From NCBI GenBank assembly GCA_024180945.1, contig JAKSGN010000021.1:1426001-1490000 (forward strand): a DNA stretch of 64,000 bases, read 5' to 3'. The notes beneath the pieces were generated by a model. It worked only from the letters and a program-made list of their open reading frames with translations, was not told where the DNA came from and ran no database searches. The DNA is from Macrophomina tecta (Eukaryota > Ascomycota > Dothideomycetes > Botryosphaeriales > Botryosphaeriaceae). A program made the position numbers and the translations under genes. Below, piece after piece: positions 58,420 through 64,000 of the stretch; the first letter of the stretch is position 1; every line of letters starts with the position of its first letter.

Positions 58420-58861
58420 TGTAACGAGCGGGCCTCTGCCTCTAAGGATCCAAACACCGAAGAGGGAGAAAACCTGTCGAAGGATTTCCTTGAGTGGGTA
58501 CAAGAAGAGGGTGAGAGCAAGTCGAACACGTGACAAGACTGAGCACTGCGTGCGAAGGCCGTGTTACTAACAATGTGCGAATTGTTATTGAAGTTGACCA
58601 CGAAGGTCAAAGCTATCTAAAGAGTGTGGTTTATATAATAGTGGGAGAGTGTATACAATCTGATAGTTCATGGGTTCATTCTGCCAAGCGGTTGAACGTC
58701 TGAACTTCGCGAGTTCAGGAGTTCAGAGTGCCAAGGCTCTGAACAGTTGAACCGGGAGTCACGTGACTCCTTGCCGGTGGATCTTTCTCGCGGGCGCGTA
58801 GGCGCCCCGCTTGTCCTTCTTATCCTTCTTACCCAGGTCCTGTGTAGGCTGCGCCGTAACA
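58420..58861 (-). repeat. 3' LTR of chromovirus-2
   Basis: TGTAACGAGC to CGCCGTAACA on the plus strand. CACGTG occurs at 58527-58532 and 58760-58765. The promoter block GTTGACCACGAAGGTCAAAG is shared with chromovirus-1. The pol frame ends inside it at 58668. Confidence 0.9.
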
Positions 58862-61800
58862 CTATCCCCCCCTTTAAGGATCTTCGGCCCGAAGATTCTC
58901 CGTAAAGGCTATAATTCGTCTGCTGCTGTGATTCCTCTTTCTCCCGTAAGTTTCCTTCGTCATGGCTGGCGTGAAACGTTCTCGCGACGAGTCGGCTTAT
59001 CGCGCTGAGTTGTCGACCGCGATCAATTCCTTTGCTCCGGTCACGCGTGCTTGTTTCGATTGTTCCGCTAACGGGCGTGTCTGTAGGATTGGTCCTCGTT
59101 CGTCCCGTTGTGGAGAGTGTGCGGCTCGTGGTTATACCATGTGTGACGCTCAGAGGGTTTCCGTGTCCACTAGTAAGGATTCGTTTTCTTTGTTCTTTTC
59201 CTTGCTGACGTCCTAACAGTGAATCGTTTGCGTCGCCAACAAGAGCGGATCCGTTCTGAGGAGGAGGCTGCTTATCGTGATTTCCAGGAGGCCTCGGAGG
59301 CGTTGGAGAGGTTACAATCTCGCCTTCGCGCTTCTTCCTCGAAGCTAGTACGCCTTCGGAAACAGCAGAAGTTGCTGGAGGATCGTGGTTTCTCCATTCT
59401 TGATCGCGAACTTTCTTCGGAGGATGTCGCGGCTCTGGAGATGAAGGATCAGAGGCTGTTGGAGCAGCTGGCGGCTGGGGAGCCGTCTGACCCTGAGAAT
59501 TCCGGGGGTCCGTCCGCGTCAAAACGGCCACGTCACGAGTCGGTGGATCCTGCTGCGCCGCGGGAGGCTGGGTTTGCCGATTCTGCCGGCGAGCCTGTGG
59601 CTGGTGCGTGGTCCCCGCGTTCTCCTGGACCTGTGGATTCTGTTCGCCGGTCGTCGTCCCTGGTGTGGGATGTTGCGACTCTCGAGGGCCTTCCGTCGTT
59701 CTCGTTCGAGGACGGCCTCGTTTCCGCGGGAGGTCAGGGTTCTGGCGATGGAACTCCGTGACAAGGTCTGAGTGTATGTCGTCCTTTGGCACCCACTGGT
59801 TGTCTTCATTCCCGTAACCTTCCCATTTGACGAGATATTTGAGCTGACGACCGAACCGCTTGCAGTCTAGGATCTTCTCGACTGGGTACTGGTCTTCTTC
59901 GGCGTCAGGGTTTTCTGGTATAATTTCTTCCTGAGTTTCCGGAATGGTGGCGTTTTCTGGTGCTGGCTCGAGCATTGCCACGTGAAAGGTGGAGTTCATC
60001 CGTGTGTTAGGCAATTTGAGTCGATACGTGACTTCTCCGAGTTTTTCTGCAATTTCGAATGGACCGATTTTCTTGAAATCCAATTTGTCGCTCGGTCGTT
60101 TTGATTTGATGTTTTTCGTGAGGAGGTACACTTTATCCCCCCTTTTAAGGTTCGGTGCCGCCTGGTGCCGTCTGTTGTAGTATTTGGACATCATAATTCG
60201 TACATATTCGAGGTCGAGACTGATGGCTTTGTGCAATCCCCTTAGCTGCTCGGCCTTGAGAACGCCTTTCTGGGCCAATTTTCTGCTTGGGATGGCCTCT
60301 CTATACGCGTCTGGTTCAAACCCATAGTTGGCAAAGAACGGGGATACGTTGGTTGACTCTTGTTTGGCGCTGTTATAGGCGAATTGTGCCATGGGTAGCC
60401 ATGTGGCCCAGTCATCCTGTGGGTAGTTGATGTAACAGCGAAGATACTGTTCGAGAGTCCGGTTCATCCGTTCTGTCTGGCCGTCGGTTTGCGCGTGTGC
60501 CGTTGTAGAGAGTTTGTTCTTTGCTCCAAGCTGGCGCATAAGCGTTTGCCAAAATTCTGATCTCATCAGCTTGTCCCTGTCCGAAACCAATACTTCCGGC
60601 ATTCCGTGATCCGCGAAGATGTATCGGAGAAACGTGTGGGCTAGCTGTTCTGCATTCGATGCCTCTAGGTAGGGCAAGAAGTAGGCGTACTTCGTGAGTC
60701 TGTCGACAAAGACTAGGATCGAGTCGAACTTGACTTCTGTGAGCGGGTCCCTAGACCTTGGTAGCTTTGTGATGAAGTCTAGCGTGACCCATTGCCATGG
60801 TCGTTCTGGTACTTCCAGGGGTTGTAAATGTCCGTACGGAGCGTGTGTCGCGGCTTTGCTCCGGATGCAAAGGTCGCATTGCGAGACTATACGCTGGACC
60901 GTCTTTCGTAATCCCGGAAAGTAGAAGTTTTGCGTGATCCTCTCGGTTGTCCTGTCGATGCCCTGATGTCCATGCGCGGGTGCTACGTGCATGTCTTTAA
61001 CGAGTGCTTCTCGCAGTCTTGTCGGGACATAGATTAACCCTTTGAAGAGAAGCGTTCCTTCTCTATCTCGAGCAACACGCGGGTCGTCCTCAAGCGCTAA
61101 AAGTTCCTGCGCGAAGGAGTCCTGAGCGTATGCTTCTCGGATCTTCTGATGCCACGGGTTTGACTCGATGCGAAGCATTGGGAAAGACTGTCTGGCAAGG
61201 GTGAGCGATCCATCGCTTGTCCACTGCAGTACTGCAGGTTGCGGCTCGATTCTTCCTTCCATGTAGTCTACCCTTCTGCTGAGCGCGTCAGCGGCGGCGT
61301 TATCTACACCTTTTCTGTGTGTGATCTTGAAATTGTAGGATGCCAATTCTTGTGACCAGCGAACTTGTCGTCGGTTCAGCTCCTTGGTCGTGGTGAAGCG
61401 CGTGAGATTCTGATGGTCACAATGCACTATCACCTGTTGGTCGGTTCCTTCTAGGTAGTGTCTCCAGTGCTTGAATGCTGAGACGATAGCCAAGAGCTCC
61501 TTGTCATGAGTGTCGTAGTTGAGCTCTGCTGGGGTGAACTTTCTTGAGTAGAACGCGATCGGATGCCATCTGCCTTCATCGTCAGGCTGGCTGAGACATG
61601 CTCCTAGGGCGAATCCTGACGCGTCAGTTTCTACTTCGATTGGTTTGTCGGGATCGTATATCCCTAAGACGGGTGCTTCGCAAAACATCCGTTTCAGCGA
61701 ATCGAAGGCTTGCTGCTGATCGTCTCCCCATTGGAAGCCATGCTCCTTCTGAGTGAGTCGCGTTAAAGGTTCCGTGACCTTTGAATAGTTCCAGATGAAC

Positions 61801-63887
61801 TTCCTGTAGAAATTCGCGAACCCAAGGAAGGACTGTACTTCCTTGATCGTCTTCGGTACTGGCCATTCTCTGATGGAATCCAGTTTCGAGTCGTCCATAC
61901 CGACATGTCCGGGGGTGATGACAAAGCCTAAGAATTCCACTTTCTGGGTATGCCAGAAGCACTTGTCCGGTGCAATAGTGAGATTCTTTGCTTGAAGCGT
62001 TTCTAGGACCTTTCTGACATGCTTCTTGTGTTCCTCAAGGGTGTCTGAAAAGATGAGGATGTCGTCGAGGTAAGCCATGCAGAAGATATCCAAGTATTCG
62101 CGCAGCGTGTCATTGACGAGATTCTGAAAGGTTGCTGGTGCGTTGGTAAGCCCGAATGGCATAACCGTATACTCGTATAGTCCTAGTCTCGTGCGGAAGG
62201 CTGTCTTCCACTCTTCCCCTTCCTTGATTCTGACCAAGTGGTAACCGTCCCGTAGGTCCAGCTTCGTAAAGTACTTTGCGTTCCCTAACTTGTCCTGGAG
62301 CTCGTCGATGCGTGGGAGCGGGTATCGGTTCTTGATCGTGATGTCGTTAAGTTGTCGGTAGTCGACACAGAGGCGTAACTTGCCATTCTTCTTGGGGACG
62401 AAGAGGATCGGATATCCGGCTGATGACGTCGATGGCCGAATGTATCCTCGTTCGAGGTTCTTCTCGATGTATTCCTTCAAAGCCTCCATTTCCTTCTTTG
62501 ATAAGGAGTAGATAGGCTTATAAGCCGGTTTCGTTCCTGGCTTGAGCGGAATCTCGTGGTCCCACGGTTGGTGCTTTGGCAAGTCTCCCTTTCCTCTTTC
62601 TTGGCAAACGGCAACTAAGTCCCAATATTCGTCGGGTACCGTTTCCATTTCTGGGATTGGAGGTGTTCCTTGTGGTTGCTGCCACATCTCCAAACTACCG
62701 TGTTGTCCTCTCTTGATCCTCGCAGGATCGTCTCCTCCGATGGGAGTTGGACAGTCCTCATCCCTTGGCCTTTCCCGTTGGGCCCTGGCCAGTGCTCTCT
62801 GTTGCACCGCCGGTGAGGGTTTGATGTACATGAGGCAGACCTGTTGTCCTTGGCGTCGCATACGCCTGAATGCCTCTCTTGAGATTGTCTGTACGTCCAC
62901 GGGAGGTTCGGTGGCTGCCAATTGCTTCCGCGAAGCCTTACTCTTGGCCTTACGCTTTCTCTGCGTGGTCCTTCGTGACAAATGTTGTACCTGATTTTCG
63001 GGAATACTTGACTCGGTAGGGCTTACTCCGCTTGAGGCGCTGCATTTTACCGAGGAGGCGGCGTCTTGCACGCTGCAGTCCTGGTCCTGTCTTAGGCCTC
63101 CCTCAAGGTTGCCGTTGATGTTGCCGTCACTGGGCCTTACGCCATCGTTTGAGTCTTGCTCTTCTCTTGATGATTCGAGGGTATCGTTTCGCTCGGTAGG
63201 GCTTATTCCTGCGATAGGGTTGCATTTTACCAAGGAGGCTTCGCCTTCTGCGTCGCAGTCCTGGTTCTGACTTACACCACTATCGGAGTCGCCTACACAG
63301 CTGCCGCTCTTGGGCCTTACGCTGGCTACTTCCCGATTCATAGTAGACAAGAGTCGCTGTAGGGTGTTCATTAACCCGTTTTCCATGCGTAAACCGAATT
63401 TTCGTAGGAGGTCGTCGATCTCTTCTCGAAAGACGATTTCGTCTCCTTCGCTGAAGTCGAAGATAGGTTTCTGTGTTCGGATCCAGGGCATACCTAGAAT
63501 AATGTCATGCCCGGGGATCCTTTGGACATCGAGGGAAATCTGCTCCCGATGGTTCTTGATCTGGAGGGTTGCTTCCTCCGTTTCTATCTTTACCCAGCCT
63601 TCTCCGTAGACTGAGCTTTTCCCGTCGAATCCGCTGAGTGGGTATGGCTCTTTCTTCTTCCGGTATAGGATCTTGCATTGTTCCACAAACTCGTTGTGTA
63701 TAAAGTTTCCGCTTGATCCTGTGTCGATCAGTATCCTGATGGGCACTCCGTTGAGTGTTCCTTTCGTTTTGAATTGTTTCCAAAGATTTGGTCCGGTGAG
63801 AATTTCCGTATTCGATGTGCGTGATACCATGTGAAGGGACCTAGACTGTGGCCCCTGGGTCGATCCCAATGCCGTAGGGCCGTCTAG
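58668..63887 (-). CDS. pol: Pol polyprotein of chromovirus-2 (protease, RT, RNase H, integrase, chromodomain)
   Basis: Entered by -1 frameshift at 63887-63893; about 1739 residues. Protease D-T-G near residue 55. A long linker carries a duplicated segment (63012-63325). RT about 460-640 with L-C-V-D-Y and Y-L-D-D near 604; RNase H about 750-860; integrase about 1005-1280 with the HHCC finger (C-D-L-C) and DDE core; chromodomain about 1332-1385 (Y-L-V-K-W ... Q-W-V-P). As in chromovirus-1, the frame stays open opposite the antisense gene, across the polypurine tract (K-G-G-I-V) and into the 3' LTR. An ATG at 63977 precedes the slip site but the frame probably starts by frameshift. Confidence 0.92.
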   Translation of the reverse strand, partial: LDGPTALGSTQGPQSRSLHMVSRTSNTEILTGPNLWKQFKTKGTLNGVPIRILIDTGSSGNFIHNEFVEQCKILYRKKKEPYPLSGFDGKSSVYGEGWVKIETEEATLQIKNHREQISLDVQRIPGHDIILGMPWIRTQKPIFDFSEGDEIVFREEIDDLLRKFGLRMENGLMNTLQRLLSTMNREVASVRPKSGSCVGDSDSGVSQNQDCDAEGEASLVKCNPIAGISPTERNDTLESSREEQDSNDGVRPSDGNINGNLEGGLRQDQDCSVQDAASSVKCSASSGVSPTESSIPENQVQHLSRRTTQRKRKAKSKASRKQLAATEPPVDVQTISREAFRRMRRQGQQVCLMYIKPSPAVQQRALARAQRERPRDEDCPTPIGGDDPARIKRGQHGSLEMWQQPQGTPPIPEMETVPDEYWDLVAVCQERGKGDLPKHQPWDHEIPLKPGTKPAYKPIYSLSKKEMEALKEYIEKNLERGYIRPSTSSAGYPILFVPKKNGKLRLCVDYRQLNDITIKNRYPLPRIDELQDKLGNAKYFTKLDLRDGYHLVRIKEGEEWKTAFRTRLGLYEYTVMPFGLTNAPATFQNLVNDTLREYLDIFCMAYLDDILIFSDTLEEHKKHVRKVLETLQAKNLTIAPDKCFWHTQKVEFLGFVITPGHVGMDDSKLDSIREWPVPKTIKEVQSFLGFANFYRKFIWNYSKVTEPLTRLTQKEHGFQWGDDQQQAFDSLKRMFCEAPVLGIYDPDKPIEVETDASGFALGACLSQPDDEGRWHPIAFYSRKFTPAELNYDTHDKELLAIVSAFKHWRHYLEGTDQQVIVHCDHQNLTRFTTTKELNRRQVRWSQELASYNFKITHRKGVDNAAADALSRRVDYMEGRIEPQPAVLQWTSDGSLTLARQSFPMLRIESNPWHQKIREAYAQDSFAQELLALEDDPRVARDREGTLLFKGLIYVPTRLREALVKDMHVAPAHGHQGIDRTTERITQNFYFPGLRKTVQRIVSQCDLCIRSKAATHAPYGHLQPLEVPERPWQWVTLDFITKLPRSRDPLTEVKFDSILVFVDRLTKYAYFLPYLEASNAEQLAHTFLRYIFADHGMPEVLVSDRDKLMRSEFWQTLMRQLGAKNKLSTTAHAQTDGQTERMNRTLEQYLRCYINYPQDDWATWLPMAQFAYNSAKQESTNVSPFFANYGFEPDAYREAIPSRKLAQKGVLKAEQLRGLHKAISLDLEYVRIMMSKYYNRRHQAAPNLKRGDKVYLLTKNIKSKRPSDKLDFKKIGPFEIAEKLGEVTYRLKLPNTRMNSTFHVAMLEPAPENATIPETQEEIIPENPDAEEDQYPVEKILDCKRFGRQLKYLVKWEGYGNEDNQWVPKDDIHSDLVTEFHRQNPDLPRKRGRPRTRTTEGPRESQHPTPGTTTGEQNPQVQENAGTTHQPQARRQNRQTQPPAAQQDPPTRDVAVLTRTDPRNSQGQTAPQPPAAPTASDPSSPEPRHPPKKVRDQEWRNHDPPATSAVSEGVLASRKKREGEIVTSPTPPRPPGNHDKQPPPQNGSALVGDANDSLLGRQQGKEQRKRILTSGHGNPLSVTHGITTSRTLSTTGRTRTNPTDTPVSGTIETSTRDRSKGIDRGRQLSAISRLVARTFHASHDEGNLREKEESQQQTNYSLYGESSGRRSLKGGIVLRRSLHRTWVRRIRRTSGAPTRPRERSTGKESRDSRFNCSEPWHSELLNSRSSDVQPLGRMNP
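58862..58876 (-). other. Polypurine tract of chromovirus-2
   Basis: On the coding strand AAAGGGGGGGATAG directly before the 3' LTR, as in chromovirus-1. Confidence 0.88.
58962..59761 (+). CDS. Antisense gene of chromovirus-2: Zn-cluster plus coiled-coil protein, spliced
   Basis: Opposite to pol, 100 bp inside the 3' LTR. Proposed exons are 58962-59172 and 59220-59761 (250 aa); the 47-bp intron has donor GTAAGG, branch GCTGACG and acceptor AACAG. The in-frame join (phase 1) recreates ATG at the junction. Exon 1 starts M-A-G-V-K-R-S-R-D and has C-x2-C-x6-C-x8-C-x2-C-x7-C followed by Asp, which fits the Zn2Cys6 consensus spacing, though the basic residues typical of Gal4-type fingers are fewer. 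Exon 2 is an Arg/Glu/Gln-rich coiled coil with L-R-K-Q-Q-K-L-L-E-D-R, then an acidic Ser/Pro tail ending G-D-G-T-P. Length, intron place and phase, and domain order match 37299-38037. A nuclear, DNA-binding role is inferred only. Confidence 0.8.
63012..63325 (-). repeat. Imperfect 180-bp tandem duplication in the pol linker of chromovirus-2
   Basis: Two copies (about 63012-63143 and 63192-63325) share CTCGGTAGGGCTTA, GCATTTTACC and GCAGTCCTGGT at the same spacing. In protein each gives Q-D-C ... V-K-C ... S-P-T-E. The RIP-mutated 2b copy has both repeats (2330-2600), so the duplication is old. Confidence 0.7.
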
Positions 63888-63893
63888 TTTTTT
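63850..63893 (-). promoter_or_regulatory. Programmed -1 frameshift signal, chromovirus-2
   Basis: A AAA AAC (63887-63893) in the gag frame is directly followed by TAG (63884-63886). After a 4-base spacer a stem GGCCCT with AGGGGCC (63850-63882) can form, in the same place as in chromovirus-1. Confidence 0.82.
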
Positions 63894-64000
63894 GGCTTCG
63901 GATAGCCGTAGACTTCGCTGTGCATGTAGTCTTCCCATTCGTTGACTTGAAGGTATGCTTGTTTCCAGTTGGTCCATTTATTGGCACGCAACTGTTTCCG
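63884..64000 (-). CDS. gag: Gag C-terminus of chromovirus-2 (partial)
   Basis: The last 38 codons of gag, open to the window edge: W-T-N-W-K-Q and W-E-D-Y near the start, ending P-K-P-K-N-stop on the slippery site. It matches the RIP-mutated 2b gag end at about 1590-1699. Confidence 0.8.
   Translation of the reverse strand, partial: RKQLRANKWTNWKQAYLQVNEWEDYMHSEVYGYPKPKN

Larger units (their letters stand above)
58420..64000 (-). mobile_element. Chromovirus-2: non-mutated Ty3/gypsy element, 5' end outside window
   Basis: A 442-bp 3' LTR, polypurine tract, antisense gene, complete pol and the last 38 codons of gag are present; the rest of gag and the 5' LTR lie beyond 64000. It is inserted in a RIP-mutated copy of its own family. 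The left flank is GTATA; the matching duplication is outside the window. Confidence 0.93.

Noticed and set aside
1..64000. A bacterial, organellar or viral-genome origin of the window.
   Set aside because: Spliceosomal introns, RIP pattern, chromodomain retrotransposons and pogo elements fit a filamentous ascomycete nuclear genome. AT-rich tracts align to RIP-mutated transposons and are not mitochondrial.

Overview
The window is a transposon graveyard from the nuclear genome of a filamentous ascomycete (Pezizomycotina). Four things point there: long AT-rich stretches in which CpA and TpG have become TpA on both strands, the mark of repeat-induced point mutation (RIP); short spliceosomal introns with fungal donor and branch sequences; Ty3/gypsy chromodomain retrotransposons; and Fot/pogo DNA transposons. 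No rRNA, tRNA, CRISPR or bacterial operon was seen. Labels such as chromovirus-1, chromovirus-2/2b/2c, element A, gypsy-3 and gypsy-4 are mine.

Layout. 1-15878: a RIP-mutated chromovirus (2b, + strand; gag, pol, opposite-strand gene, 3' LTR) inserted in an older element, gypsy-3. It carries two solo LTRs of the chromovirus-1 family (5852-6638 and the unmutated 7615-8410) and a 7.2-kb gypsy element A (8691-15859, - strand). 15879-20275: gypsy-3 remains, split by pogo copy 1 (17513-19362). 20276-21057: a solo LTR. About 21.6-24.5 kb: the only low-copy-looking island, with one convincing host gene, a spliced single-pass membrane protein (22964-23796). 24.7-35.4 kb: RIP-mutated remnants: an internally deleted chromovirus-1, a LINE 3' end, a three-level nest of solo LTRs, and a Copia pol. 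35388-46120: a RIP-mutated chromovirus-1 copy containing an intact 8219-bp chromovirus-1 (36455-44673). 46121-55696: pogo copies 2 and 3 flanking a RIP-mutated gypsy-4. 55697-64000: RIP-mutated chromovirus-2c containing a non-mutated chromovirus-2 (58420 to beyond the window).

The intact chromoviruses encode gag, then pol (protease, RT, RNase H, integrase, chromodomain) through an apparent -1 frameshift at A AAA AAC placed directly before the gag stop codon. The most interesting feature is a second gene on the opposite strand between the 3' LTR and the end of pol. It has two exons: a basic N-terminus with a six-cysteine cluster close to the Zn2Cys6 spacing, a short intron, then a coiled coil. 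It is intact in chromovirus-1 and -2, recognisable through RIP damage in 2b and gypsy-4, and present in a divergent form in element A. I know of no description of it in fungal chromoviruses; it is the best candidate here for an undescribed system.

Heavily RIP-mutated old copies sit beside intact young copies (two chromoviruses, three almost identical pogo elements, one solo LTR), so transposition has continued after, or in spite of, RIP. All coordinates, splice sites and target-site duplications were read by eye.
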